NCBI GenBank assembly: GCA_913061095.1
Contig: CAJXVM010000013.1
Location: forward strand, 1 to 64,000
Direction of reading: 5' to 3'
Source: an uncultured Ignavibacteria bacterium
GTDB taxonomy: Bacteria > Bacteroidota > Ignavibacteria > SZUA-365
Length of the DNA stretch: 64,000 nucleotides
Of the stretch, positions 16,150 through 24,754 are shown piece after piece. Numbering within the stretch: position 1 is the stretch's first letter; the number at the start of each line of letters is the position of its first letter. Position numbers and translations under genes: made by a program. The notes under the pieces are model-generated. The model was not told the DNA's origin, searched no databases, and worked only from the letters and a program-made list of their open reading frames with translations.

Positions 16150-16629
16150 ATGCAGCACGACGCACTGCGCGCCCACATCATCGACCTGCTCGACTGGCAC
16201 GATGCCCACGCCACCTTCGACGACGCTGTGCGCGATATGCCCACAGAACTGCAGGGCGCACTTGCCGACGGCGTCCCCCATTCCCCGTGGATGCTGCTCG
16301 AGCATCTGCGCATCGCCCAGCGAGACATCCTCGAGTTCTGCTGCGAGGGAGAATACACGCTTCCTTCCTGGCCCGACGACTACTGGCCCGCGGATCCCGC
16401 GCCCCCGAACGCGGAGGCGTGGGATGAACGTGTGCGCCGCTTCCGTGAGGATCTCGCTACACTGCGCGACATCGCCGAACACACGCCCGATCTCTTCGCG
16501 GTCGTGCCGCAGGGCGAAAACGAAAAACAGACCTACCTGCGCGAGCTGCTGCTCGCCGCCGACCACAATGCCTATCATGTCGGACAGCTGGTCATCCTGC
16601 GGCGCACGCTCGGCGCATGGCATTCGTGA
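16150..16629 (+). CDS. DinB family protein
   Basis: 159 residues. A four-helix bundle protein with histidines placed as in the DinB/YfiT superfamily: LLDWHDAHATFDDAV, then LLEHLRIAQRDILEF, then DHNAYHVGQLVILRR, a typical metal-binding triad. AGAAAGGA upstream of the ATG serves as ribosome-binding site. Family members include thiol transferases and damage-inducible proteins, but most have no known substrate. Confidence 0.85.
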   Translation: MQHDALRAHIIDLLDWHDAHATFDDAVRDMPTELQGALADGVPHSPWMLLEHLRIAQRDILEFCCEGEYTLPSWPDDYWPADPAPPNAEAWDERVRRFREDLATLRDIAEHTPDLFAVVPQGENEKQTYLRELLLAADHNAYHVGQLVILRRTLGAWHS

Positions 16630-16749
16630 AACGGAACACCGGCACCCGCAACAATCGAATGAAACATCCGTTGAAGTAACCATCCAACTGCGGGTATCCT
16701 CTGCCAGGAACTGCCGCACTTCCCCAACATTCCCTGACAAGAATCCATC

Positions 16750-16944
16750 ATGAACGACAGATCGACAATTCCCTTCACGATTTTCTTCCCCGTCGGCACA
16801 GCACTGCTCGTGATCGGTATCAACACGACTCCTGTCCTTATCGCATTTGGCGGCTTTTTTCTCCTCGTCGCGATTCTCTCACTGACAAAACTCCGTGAAG
16901 GAAAAAAACGCAGTTCAGGCGACGATCGCGACAGCACACCCTGA
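16750..16944 (+). CDS. Small membrane protein, hypothetical
   Basis: 64 residues: two closely spaced hydrophobic segments (FTIFFPVGTALLVIGI and FGGFFLLVAILSL) followed by a charged tail. No homologue is recognised and the Shine-Dalgarno sequence is weak. It is supported mainly by its composition and its place in a gap between two co-directional genes. Confidence 0.45.
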   Translation: MNDRSTIPFTIFFPVGTALLVIGINTTPVLIAFGGFFLLVAILSLTKLREGKKRSSGDDRDSTP

Positions 16945-17032
16945 ATCCTGCTGCCCGCGGCACTTGCGTTTGAGAAAGCTCGTACCCATTTTTCCCCTGA
17001 TCATCCGATACACACACTGACCGGAGGCTCCC

Positions 17033-18271
17033 CTGCCTGAGAAACTTCGCATCGGAATCGTCGGCGGTTCACTCGCCGGCTGCGCGGCCGCCATCCTGCT
17101 GCTGCGCGAAGGACACACGGTCACCGTATACGAACGTCTAACCGGGAACCTCGAGGGACGCGGCGGCGGTATCGGCACCACGTCGACCGTGCTCGGCGCG
17201 TTGATGCGCAATGACGTGATTGACGAGGACTTCCCACACTGCTCGGCAAGCACCATGCCTTTCGTGGGCAAAAGCGGGGAACATGAGCCACTGGGACGCA
17301 TCCCATGGTCCATGCCGCTCGACCTGCAGACCTTCCACTGGAGTCATCTCTGGAAAACGCTGCGTGCCCGCGTGCCCGATGATGTCTATCACGCGGGGCA
17401 GGCCATTACCGGGGCCGATGTGCTCGACGAACGCACCGTCGGCGTACGCACGGCCGACGGCGACGACGCCGAGTTCGACCTCCTCATCTTCGCCGACGGC
17501 GCACAGTCCCTCGGCCGCCGCCTTTTATTCCCCGACGTGCAGCTGCTGTACCGTGGCTATGCCCTCTGGCGCGGACTCCTCCCGGAAACATCCATCGACG
17601 ACACCGCTCCGATCGACTCCACGGTTCCGCGCATCTCGCACCGTCATCAGCCCGGCGATACTGTCATGTACTTCATTCCCGGCCGCGACGGATCCATCGA
17701 ACCCGGCAGCCGCCTGTGCAACTGGGCGTCGTACGTCCCTCTGCGCGAGGAGAGCATCCCCCGTTTCATGACCGACAGCAGCGGCCGCCAGCGCGAAGGC
17801 ATGATTCCCCCCGGCTCGATGCGCCTCGACGAGGAACAGCGGCTCAAGCAGATGGCGCTTGACAACCTCCCGCAGTGGTACGCGAATGTCATCGCGCGCA
17901 CGGAAAATACCTACGCACACCTGATTTACACTGTCGACGTTCCGTCCTACTACAAGGGCCGCATGTGCCTGATCGGTGACGCGGGCGCGGTCATCCAGCC
18001 CTTCACCGGCTCGGGCATTTTCAAGGGATATAACAACGTGCGCAGCCTCATTGACGCGCTGCAGGACCAGGGGAGCGTGGACCGCGCCCTCCGCCAGTGG
18101 GATGCGATGCAGGTCGTGATCGGCCGGCGCCTCCTGGCACTCGGCGAGCAAATGGAACAGGCATTCATCTGGAATCCCATCGATCTGTCGACCGCCGACG
18201 AAAAAGCGACCCGGGAATGGTGGCAGTCGTCCGTCCGCTTCCCGGAAGATTTCAATTTGCAGCGGCGCTGA
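17033..18271 (+). CDS. FAD-dependent monooxygenase, probable CTG start
   Basis: 412 residues. The dinucleotide-binding motif IGIVGGSLAGCAAAILL...VTVYER begins only about 6 codons after the CTG at 17033. An in-frame stop lies at 17018-17020, and no ATG, GTG or TTG occurs before 17189, which is inside the Rossmann fold. GGAGG (17023-17027) sits 5 nt before the CTG, an ideal spacing. Downstream, the LIGDAGAVIQPFTGSGIFKGYNN motif fits the second FAD contact of the PHBH-fold hydroxylases. It probably hydroxylates an aromatic or heteroaromatic compound; the substrate is unknown. Confidence 0.85.
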   Translation: MPEKLRIGIVGGSLAGCAAAILLLREGHTVTVYERLTGNLEGRGGGIGTTSTVLGALMRNDVIDEDFPHCSASTMPFVGKSGEHEPLGRIPWSMPLDLQTFHWSHLWKTLRARVPDDVYHAGQAITGADVLDERTVGVRTADGDDAEFDLLIFADGAQSLGRRLLFPDVQLLYRGYALWRGLLPETSIDDTAPIDSTVPRISHRHQPGDTVMYFIPGRDGSIEPGSRLCNWASYVPLREESIPRFMTDSSGRQREGMIPPGSMRLDEEQRLKQMALDNLPQWYANVIARTENTYAHLIYTVDVPSYYKGRMCLIGDAGAVIQPFTGSGIFKGYNNVRSLIDALQDQGSVDRALRQWDAMQVVIGRRLLALGEQMEQAFIWNPIDLSTADEKATREWWQSSVRFPEDFNLQRR

Positions 18272-18288
18272 CATCAGGCGCAGAATCC

Positions 18289-18322
18289 TGCATCCCGGCT
18301 GCAATGATCCCGGCCGGGATGT
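18289..18322. terminator. Hairpin after the monooxygenase gene
   Basis: CATCCCGGC (18291-18299) pairs with GCCGGGATG (18313-18321), a 9-bp perfect stem with a 13-nt loop. There is no T-tract, so it may act as an mRNA end-stabilising structure rather than a classic terminator. Confidence 0.3.
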
Positions 18323-18422
18323 GCTGTGCAGAACAGCTGATCAGAAACAGAGAAACAATTATCCGATTCATCCGTATTGACTGGCAACTCCCCGATTCAT
18401 TGTCTATGCGCAGGAGATACGC

Positions 18423-18935
18423 ATGAACGTTCGAACTCGTACCGGAATCCGGTTAGCCGCGGTTCTCTGCATCCTCTGTTTCGCACTGTCAGCACATGCC
18501 CAGGATGAGCCCCGAATCGGCCTCCTGCAATTCACCGCGCACATCAGTGCGCAGAATGATTGGGACGAAGCCGTCCTGGAACAATTGCGTGATCGCATTC
18601 GAGAAGAACTCGTCTCTCACGGTATCTCTGTCATTCCTCCCGACGAAATACCGGATGAACTGTCTCCGATGATGACATACGATGCGGAGGACTTACCGGA
18701 AACGACCTGGGAAATTTTGAATCGCGTGCACGGCCATACGAAATTTGTCCTCGGAACAGTGGAAAACCACAAAACCGGCGAGACCTCGCTGTCACTCGCG
18801 TGGATCATTCCGGAAAGCGGACGTGTCATGAAATCCGCTGCCATTACACTCGATGCCGGTGAAGGCCTGAATGACAACATCATGCAGAAATTCGTGCAGC
18901 GTGCATCCGATGTGATTCGCGCTGGTGCTTACTGA
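18423..18935 (+). CDS. Exported protein of unknown function
   Basis: 170 residues. Signal peptide (LAAVLCILCFALSAHAQ), then an alpha/beta domain that begins IGLLQFTAHI and includes ELVSHGISVIPPDEIP and FVLGTVENHKTGETSLSLAWI. This layout resembles the small periplasmic domains that start TolB or CsgG-type proteins, but the match is too weak to name. Probably periplasmic. Confidence 0.6.
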   Translation: MNVRTRTGIRLAAVLCILCFALSAHAQDEPRIGLLQFTAHISAQNDWDEAVLEQLRDRIREELVSHGISVIPPDEIPDELSPMMTYDAEDLPETTWEILNRVHGHTKFVLGTVENHKTGETSLSLAWIIPESGRVMKSAAITLDAGEGLNDNIMQKFVQRASDVIRAGAY

Positions 18936-18981
18936 TTCACTGACCGGTCAACGTTCGCTCACCGGCGCAGAGTGACACGCC

Positions 18982-19605
18982 ATGACAGGACAATCGACAC
19001 GCATGTTTCACCTTCGCTCTGCATTCCGGAGCGGCTGCGCGGCACTGCTGTTCTGCATGTTCCTGCCGCCGGTCCTCTCCGCGCAACACAGCATGAACAC
19101 ACGCATCATCATCGATTTCTCGAACACCGCGTCCTGGGAACCCTGGATGCCCGTCAACGACGTCGTCATGGGCGGAGTCTCGTCCAGTGAAATCTCCGCC
19201 ACAGACAGCGGCACTGCCGTGTTCCGCGGTACGGTGTCGCTGGAAAACAACGGGGGATTCGCGTCCGTGCGCTCGGGGCCGGCGGAGTTCGACATGGAAG
19301 GTTACGACGGCATCCGCTTGCGTGTGCGCGGTGACGGCAGTGACTACCGCCTGCGGCTGCGCACGACCGACAGCTTCGACGGTGTCGCATACCAGCAGAC
19401 CTTTGGTACGACCGCGGGCGAATGGATCACCGTCGACATCCCCTTCGCGGATTTCACGGCATCGTTCCGCGGACGCCGCGTCCCTGACGCCCCGGCGCTG
19501 AATCCCGCAAACATCCGGCAGATCGGTTTTCTCATCGCCGACAGGCAGACGGGACCCTTCGCGCTCGAGATCGCTGAGATCCGCGCGTATGTCGGCAGCG
19601 ATTGA
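18982..19605 (+). CDS. Exported CIA30 (NDUFAF1-like) domain protein
   Basis: 207 residues; the start may also be the ATG at 19003. Signal peptide to about residue 37, then IIDFSNTASWEPWMPVNDVVMGGVSSSE, the hallmark opening of the CIA30 domain, with GYDGIRLRVRGDG and a final FALEIAEIRAY. In mitochondria this jelly-roll fold helps assemble complex I. Bacterial versions are common and their role is unknown. The secreted form here suggests carbohydrate or protein binding in the envelope. Confidence 0.8.
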   Translation: MTGQSTRMFHLRSAFRSGCAALLFCMFLPPVLSAQHSMNTRIIIDFSNTASWEPWMPVNDVVMGGVSSSEISATDSGTAVFRGTVSLENNGGFASVRSGPAEFDMEGYDGIRLRVRGDGSDYRLRLRTTDSFDGVAYQQTFGTTAGEWITVDIPFADFTASFRGRRVPDAPALNPANIRQIGFLIADRQTGPFALEIAEIRAYVGSD

Positions 19606-19637
19606 CATTCCTTCCGCTTTTCGCGAAACTGTTCTCC

Positions 19638-20738
19638 ATGCTGATTTCACTCATTGCCGCAAACGGGTCTGATACCGGCAGCGTCGCGCTGCTGATCACG
19701 TACGTGCTGCTCGCACTTGTCGTTTCGTTCCTCTGCTCCATCGCGGAAGCGGTGCTGTTGAGCATCACACCATCCTTCATCGCCGGACTGCGGGATAAAA
19801 CACCGAAGAAGGCCGAGTTGCTTGTGCGCCTCAAGCAGGAAAATGTCGACCGTTCACTCGCGGCCATTCTGACGCTCAATACCATCGCGCACACCGTCGG
19901 CGCCATCGGCGCGGGCGCACAGGCCGTCGCGGTGTTCGGCAGCGCCTGGTTCGGCCTGTTCTCGGTTGTCATGACGCTGATGATTCTCTTTCTCTCGGAG
20001 ATCATCCCGAAAACGCTCGGTGCGGTGCACTGGCGCACGCTGGCCGGACCGATCGCACTGTTCGTGCGCGGCATGATCATCGCACTCTATCCCCTTATCA
20101 TCATCACTGAAAAACTTACACGCCTGATTTCCCGGAACAAGCAGATGAAACTCTTCAGCCGGGATGAATTCATCGCCATGGCAGGCATTGGCGAACGCAC
20201 CGGTGAAATCAACACGCGGGAGTCGCGCATCATCAGCAACCTGTTCAAATTCTCAGTCATCAAGGCGCGTGACATCATGACACCGCGCACGGTCATCTTC
20301 GGCATGCGGCAGGATGTCACCGTCAGTGAGGCACTTGATGCGGCTCCCGAAATCCCCTTCTCCCGAATTCCCGTCCATGATTCCGACCTCGACAGCATCA
20401 CCGGCATCGTGCTCAAGGACGACATGCTGCTCGCCAAGGCGCAGGATCGCGGGGATGTTCCGCTCTCTTCACTCAAGCGTCCCCTGCACAGCATCCTTCC
20501 CGAGACGCCGCTGACCGAACTGCTGGAATTCCTTCTCGATCATCGGCAGCATATCGCGCTTGTGGTCGACGAATACGGCGGTACGATGGGCATCGTTACA
20601 CTCGAGGATGTCGTCGAAACGCTGCTCGGAATGGAAGTGGTCGATGAGATGGACGAGGTCGTCGACATGCAGGCGCTCGCACGCGCGCAATGGAAGCGGC
20701 GCGCCCGCGATCTTGGTATTGATCCCGACAAGAAGTGA
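19638..20738 (+). CDS. CNNM/CBS domain membrane protein (CorB/HlyC-like)
   Basis: 366 residues from the ATG at 19638; a TTG at 19602 is an alternative. The order is a CNNM (DUF21) membrane domain of three to four helices with SIAEAVLLSITPSFI near its start, then an acidic helix motif TGEINTRESRIISNLFKFS, then two CBS domains (RDIMTPRTVIFGM... FSRIPVHDSDLDSITGIV, and VDEYGGTMGIVTLEDVVETLLG). The C-terminal CorC_HlyC transporter-associated domain usual in longer relatives is missing. The family is linked to Mg2+/Co2+ export. Confidence 0.88.
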   Translation: MLISLIAANGSDTGSVALLITYVLLALVVSFLCSIAEAVLLSITPSFIAGLRDKTPKKAELLVRLKQENVDRSLAAILTLNTIAHTVGAIGAGAQAVAVFGSAWFGLFSVVMTLMILFLSEIIPKTLGAVHWRTLAGPIALFVRGMIIALYPLIIITEKLTRLISRNKQMKLFSRDEFIAMAGIGERTGEINTRESRIISNLFKFSVIKARDIMTPRTVIFGMRQDVTVSEALDAAPEIPFSRIPVHDSDLDSITGIVLKDDMLLAKAQDRGDVPLSSLKRPLHSILPETPLTELLEFLLDHRQHIALVVDEYGGTMGIVTLEDVVETLLGMEVVDEMDEVVDMQALARAQWKRRARDLGIDPDKK

Positions 20739-20753
20739 CTTCCTCCCGCGCCA

Positions 20754-21092
20754 TCAATCCTCGTAATAAATCCGGTATACCGCGCCGCCCTTGTCGTCGG
20801 AGACGAGAAGGGAGCCGTTGGGATTCATGCGCATGATGGTGCCAAAACGCTCGTCCTCGCTCTCGCAGATGTTGCGCGGCACGCCGACCGGGATGTACAG
20901 CTTTCCGTCGGGACCGAAGGCAATGAATTTCCATCCGTGGTGCTCGCCGGTGGGCACAGCGCCCGCCGGGAACACGCACGACATGAGCATGACCGCCGCG
21001 GCGGTCAGCAGCAATGCGATGAAGCGGCGCTTTCCGCGCCTGCGGCCAGAACCGTATCCGCTGGTTCCGGTAAACAGATCGGCGGTGTTCAT
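20754..21092 (-). pseudogene. Internally deleted remnant of a PQQ-dependent sugar dehydrogenase
   Basis: 112 codons. Residues about 50-92 (GEHHGWKFIAFGPDGKLYIPVG, then FGTIMRMNPNGS) match the middle blades of the sorbosone/glucose dehydrogenase propeller. They run straight into SLLVSDDKGGAVYRIYY, which belongs at the very end of that enzyme. The section in between, some 150 residues or more, is gone, joined in frame at a shared Gly-Ser. An unrelated Arg-rich and hydrophobic stretch (GRRRGKRRFIALLLTAAAVML) sits in front. It cannot be an active enzyme. Confidence 0.65.
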
Positions 21093-21244
21093 GAGATCTC
21101 ATCGCGATGGTGAACGTACGCTTTCATTGTAGGAATTTGCGGACGGGAAGTTAAAAGCAGGGCGCCGGGGCGATCATGGCAGAACATCGAACGAATCGCT
21201 ATATTGTGGTCGATTTCACGTCCAATATTTCACGAGGAGGATTC

Positions 21245-22348
21245 ATGCAGCTACGTTCAAACGTGCAACGCACCCTGTTTCTGCATGTCTGCATCGCCGC
21301 CGGCGTCCTGTTGATCGCAGGAACGGCCTGGGGACAGGCAGGCAAGCAGCTCGTCATCAATCATTTCGTGTCGGATCCGCAGGTCATCGAGGGACATCTC
21401 GTCGTCAGTGATGTCGAGGGACGCGGCGGCACGATCAACGTTGCCGTGTACGATGAGTCGGGTGCCCTCTATGGGAAATCCGAAGAGAGCATACCACCGG
21501 GCGGGAAACTGAACATCAACGCCGAAAAATATGTGCAGGGCCGCAAGATGGTCGGCACCATGCGCATCACGGCCACGACGACAGTCGTCGGCCAGTACTG
21601 GCAGTTCTACAGGGATCCCGCGCTCGGCTGGAAAAACATCGCCGTGCCGGCCGCTGTCGGACCCGGCGCCACGAAGCTCATCTGTCAGCATTTCGTCGCG
21701 GATCCACAGATCGAAAGCTACATCGTCGTGGCCGACGCTGAAGGCACCGGTCCTACCGTGTATGTCGAATGCTACAACGACCAGGGAGAACTGGCGGGAC
21801 AGAAAAAAATCAACATCCCGAAATACGGCAAGTTCTCCATCAAGCCGCTTGATCTCGTCGGCGGAAAGAAAATGACTGGTGTCGCCTACATTCAGACCGA
21901 GGGCGGCAAGATCACCGGTGAATACTGGCAGGTTTCCGACGCTGAGCAGTACCAGGTCGCGCATGCCATGCAGGGAAGCGCTCCCGTCGCGGAGGAGATC
22001 AAGAAGGATCCCATGATCCGCGTGCAGGTGCAGTTCGATTTCGACAGCGACAAGATACAGAAGCGCTCGTATGCGGATCTGATGGAAGTCGCCAAGGCCA
22101 TGAAAAGCGGCGGCAACCGCGACGCGCGCTATGAGGTCGGCGGACACACAGACAACGTCGGCGACGAGGCCTACAACATGAAGCTTTCCGAACGCCGCGC
22201 ACAGTCGGTCAAGCAGTTTCTCGTCGACAGCGGCATCGATGCGAGCCGTCTGCTCGTCGTGGGCTACGGACCGAAAAATCCGCTGGTGCCCAACGAAACA
22301 CCGGCACAGCGCGCCATCAACCGCCGCGTCGAATTCAAGAAGCTCTGA
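21245..22348 (+). CDS. OmpA-family protein with duplicated N-terminal envelope module
   Basis: 367 residues from the ATG at 21245, which has GAGGAGG 5 nt upstream. Signal peptide, then two copies of one module: NHFVSDPQVIEGHLVVSDVEG...YWQFYRD (about 37-140) and QHFVADPQIESYIVVADAEG...GEYWQVSD (about 142-245). The C-terminal OmpA peptidoglycan-binding domain follows (VQFDFDSDKIQKRS, GGHTDNVGDEAYNMKLSERRAQSVK, NRRVEFKKL). It should tether the outer membrane to the cell wall. The next gene repeats the N-terminal half without the OmpA domain. Confidence 0.9.
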   Translation: MQLRSNVQRTLFLHVCIAAGVLLIAGTAWGQAGKQLVINHFVSDPQVIEGHLVVSDVEGRGGTINVAVYDESGALYGKSEESIPPGGKLNINAEKYVQGRKMVGTMRITATTTVVGQYWQFYRDPALGWKNIAVPAAVGPGATKLICQHFVADPQIESYIVVADAEGTGPTVYVECYNDQGELAGQKKINIPKYGKFSIKPLDLVGGKKMTGVAYIQTEGGKITGEYWQVSDAEQYQVAHAMQGSAPVAEEIKKDPMIRVQVQFDFDSDKIQKRSYADLMEVAKAMKSGGNRDARYEVGGHTDNVGDEAYNMKLSERRAQSVKQFLVDSGIDASRLLVVGYGPKNPLVPNETPAQRAINRRVEFKKL

Positions 22349-22383
22349 TCATGGCACCCCGCAACGAACGCAAAGGAGAAACA

Positions 22384-23094
22384 ATGCAATACATCAGGCA
22401 TATGCTCATTGCCGCTTTCCTGCTGCTGCTCGCCGGACAGGTGTCGGCACAGGGCGCGGAAAAGTACATCATCAATCATTTCGTCAATGATCCCAGCGTC
22501 ATCGAGGCGCATCTCGTCATCACAGACGTACAGGGCAAAGGCCCCATCGTACGCATGAAATTTTACGACAACGACGGCAAGCTCATCGGCGAGGGCAAGG
22601 AGCTGCTGCAGCCCTACGGCAAGCTCAACCTCAACCCGGGCAAGTACGTCAGCGGCGTCGCCAACGGCACCATCCACATCGAAGCCGAGGGCGGCAACAT
22701 CGTCGCCGAATACTGGCAGTTTTACAAAGACCGTGCGGAGACCTGGAAAAACACCACCACGGTCGGACAGGAAGCCAGGGGCTACAGCAAACTGGTCTGT
22801 CCGCATTTCGTCAGCGACCCCGATGTGGAAGTTTACATCGTCCTCGCCAACACCGACGGCAAGGATGCCGTGGCCTCCATCACCTTCCACAACGACAGCG
22901 GAAACGAGGTCGGCAAGGCGCGCGAACTGGTGCGCGGAAACGGCAAGACCGTCATCCAACCCTACAAGATCATCGGCAGCAAGGCCAACGGTGTAGCATT
23001 CATCAGTGTCGAAGGCGGTAAAATCACCGCGGATTACTGGCAGGCGGAAAAAGCCAAGAAGTATCAGATCGCCACCCCCATCGCAGGGATCTGA
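22384..23094 (+). CDS. Exported paralogue of the upstream OmpA protein's N-terminal half
   Basis: 236 residues from the ATG at 22384, with AAGGAG 7 nt upstream. Signal peptide, then the same two-module layout: NHFVNDPSVIEAHLVITDVQG...EYWQFYKDR and PHFVSDPDVEVYIVLANTDG...DYWQAEK. The OmpA domain is absent. The 35-bp spacing and the shared module suggest tandem duplication followed by loss of the anchoring domain, and that the two proteins act together in the periplasm or outer membrane. I know no function for the module. Confidence 0.8.
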   Translation: MQYIRHMLIAAFLLLLAGQVSAQGAEKYIINHFVNDPSVIEAHLVITDVQGKGPIVRMKFYDNDGKLIGEGKELLQPYGKLNLNPGKYVSGVANGTIHIEAEGGNIVAEYWQFYKDRAETWKNTTTVGQEARGYSKLVCPHFVSDPDVEVYIVLANTDGKDAVASITFHNDSGNEVGKARELVRGNGKTVIQPYKIIGSKANGVAFISVEGGKITADYWQAEKAKKYQIATPIAGI

Positions 23095-23127
23095 ATCCCG
23101 GCTGCACCGGATATCAACCTTTTGACG

Positions 23128-23159
23128 ACCTCCCGCGTCCCGGCGCGGGAGGTTTTTTT
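23128..23159 (+). terminator. Rho-independent terminator
   Basis: ACCTCCCGCG (23128-23137) pairs perfectly with CGCGGGAGGT (23144-23153), followed by seven T. It ends the ompA-like pair. The next gene starts 14 bp after it. Confidence 0.9.
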
Positions 23160-23172
23160 GTATTTTCCGCAG

Positions 23173-24678
23173 ATGGATCTGACACTGAGCACGACCGATC
23201 TTCTGCGTCTTTCCGTTCTCGCGGGCGCTATTCTGCTGCTGCTGGGACTGAGTGAAATCCTTCGCCGGCGCTTTCGTCTTCCCGACGAATTCACACGCAA
23301 ATTCGTGCATGTGGCAATCGGTGTTGTCATTTTCTTCGCGCCGCCATTCTTTCCCAACGCGGGAGCAGTCGCGCTCATCGCAGCGGTATTTATCGCGCTC
23401 AACGCAGCCGCCTACGCCGCCGGTGTGCTCAAAGCCGTGCATCATACCACCCGCCCGTCGTTCGGCACGGTGTACTATCCCCTCGCTCTGCTGCTGATCG
23501 CCCTGCCGTTCTGGAATGCATGGCCCGACATCGTCGTCGCCGCGATCATGGTTATGGCCGTCGGCGACGCCGCTGCAGGCATAACCGGCGAGAGCATCCG
23601 CAACCCGCACCTGTATCACGTCACCGGCGATCCGAAATCCCTCGAAGGATCGACGGCGATGCTGCTCGGCAGTCTCGCCGCCATCCTGCTGACACTTATC
23701 GTCTACGGGGATATCGGACTGCAGGCGGCGCAGCTTTTCATGCGGTATCCATTCGCCACCGCCGCAGCCATCCTTGCCATCGCGTTGTTCGCCACCGGCT
23801 GGGAGGCGGCGTCTTCGCGGGGAAGCGACAACATCACCGTCCCGGTCATGACCGCGATCGCGCTGCATGTGGGATTCGCGTCCGGCGCGTCCGCGGACAT
23901 GCTGCGTTTTGCCCTCGGAGCGGGACTCGGCATCGTTATCGCGGGAGTCGCGTACGCGCTGCGCATGCTCAAGTCGTCGGGAGCCGTCGCGACCTTCCTG
24001 CTCGCGACAGTGGTGTATGGCATCGGCGGCTGGCAGTGGACCCTGCCGATCTTCACGTTTTTCCTGCTGTCCAGCCTGCTGTCGCGCTGGAGGAAATCGC
24101 GCAAGCAGGTATTCGATACCGTGTTCGAAAAAAGCGGCACGCGGGATGCGGGACAGGTAGCCGCGAACGGCGCCATCGTCGGTGTCCTTGCGATCGCCTG
24201 GCATTTTTCCGGTCCCGATGCGCTGTACCTGCTTTCGCTCATCGCGGTCGCCGTCGTGACCGCGGACACCTGGGGAACGGAAATCGGTGTGCTTGCGCGG
24301 CAGACCCCGCGCAGCGTCATCAGCGGGAAGCGCGTTCCCGCCGGGACCTCGGGCGGCATCACTCTGGCCGGAACGGCCGGCGGAGCACTCGGAGCACTTG
24401 TCGTCACGCTCAGCGCCCTGCCGTTCATCGCACTCAGCGGAGTGGCCTTCGCCGGCATCGTGCTGCTCGGAGTGACCGGAAGCCTCATCGACAGCATCCT
24501 CGGTGCCACGGTGCAGGCGCAGTACCGCTGCCGCGTCTGCGGAAAGGCGACCGAGAAACGCCTGCACTGCGCCATGCCCGCCGAACGCGTGCGCGGCGCG
24601 CAGCGCATCACCAATGATACGGTGAACTGCGTCTCCACGCTGATCACCGTGCTGATCGCAGCGGCGGTGCTGCTGTAG
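23173..24678 (+). CDS. Fused polyprenol kinase-like and DUF92 (phytyl-phosphate kinase-like) membrane protein
   Basis: 501 residues with about 13 membrane helices, from the ATG at 23173. Residues 1-210 look like the SEC59/VTE5-type CTP-dependent kinase family (RKFVHVAIGVVIFFAPPFF, VGDAAAGITGE, KSLEGSTAM). Residues about 255-501 are a DUF92/VTE6-type domain (LKSSGAVATFLLATVVYG, ADTWGTEIGVL, ISGKRVPAGTSGGITLAGT, GSLIDSILGATVQAQYRC). In plants VTE5 and VTE6 phosphorylate phytol in two successive steps. A single chain carrying both would convert a polyprenol to its diphosphate, perhaps to recycle quinone or lipid side chains; this role is inference. Confidence 0.8.
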   Translation: MDLTLSTTDLLRLSVLAGAILLLLGLSEILRRRFRLPDEFTRKFVHVAIGVVIFFAPPFFPNAGAVALIAAVFIALNAAAYAAGVLKAVHHTTRPSFGTVYYPLALLLIALPFWNAWPDIVVAAIMVMAVGDAAAGITGESIRNPHLYHVTGDPKSLEGSTAMLLGSLAAILLTLIVYGDIGLQAAQLFMRYPFATAAAILAIALFATGWEAASSRGSDNITVPVMTAIALHVGFASGASADMLRFALGAGLGIVIAGVAYALRMLKSSGAVATFLLATVVYGIGGWQWTLPIFTFFLLSSLLSRWRKSRKQVFDTVFEKSGTRDAGQVAANGAIVGVLAIAWHFSGPDALYLLSLIAVAVVTADTWGTEIGVLARQTPRSVISGKRVPAGTSGGITLAGTAGGALGALVVTLSALPFIALSGVAFAGIVLLGVTGSLIDSILGATVQAQYRCRVCGKATEKRLHCAMPAERVRGAQRITNDTVNCVSTLITVLIAAAVLL

Positions 24679-24754
24679 GCATTCATCCTCTTTCCCCTTT
24701 CGCGCGAACGTCCTGCTGCGTATGTTGTCCATCCGGCGAATACAATCGAAGATC

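Noticed and set aside
17189-18271. Shorter FAD monooxygenase starting at GTG 17189
   Set aside because: This start would remove the GGSLAG nucleotide-binding loop and has no Shine-Dalgarno sequence; the CTG at 17033 fits much better.
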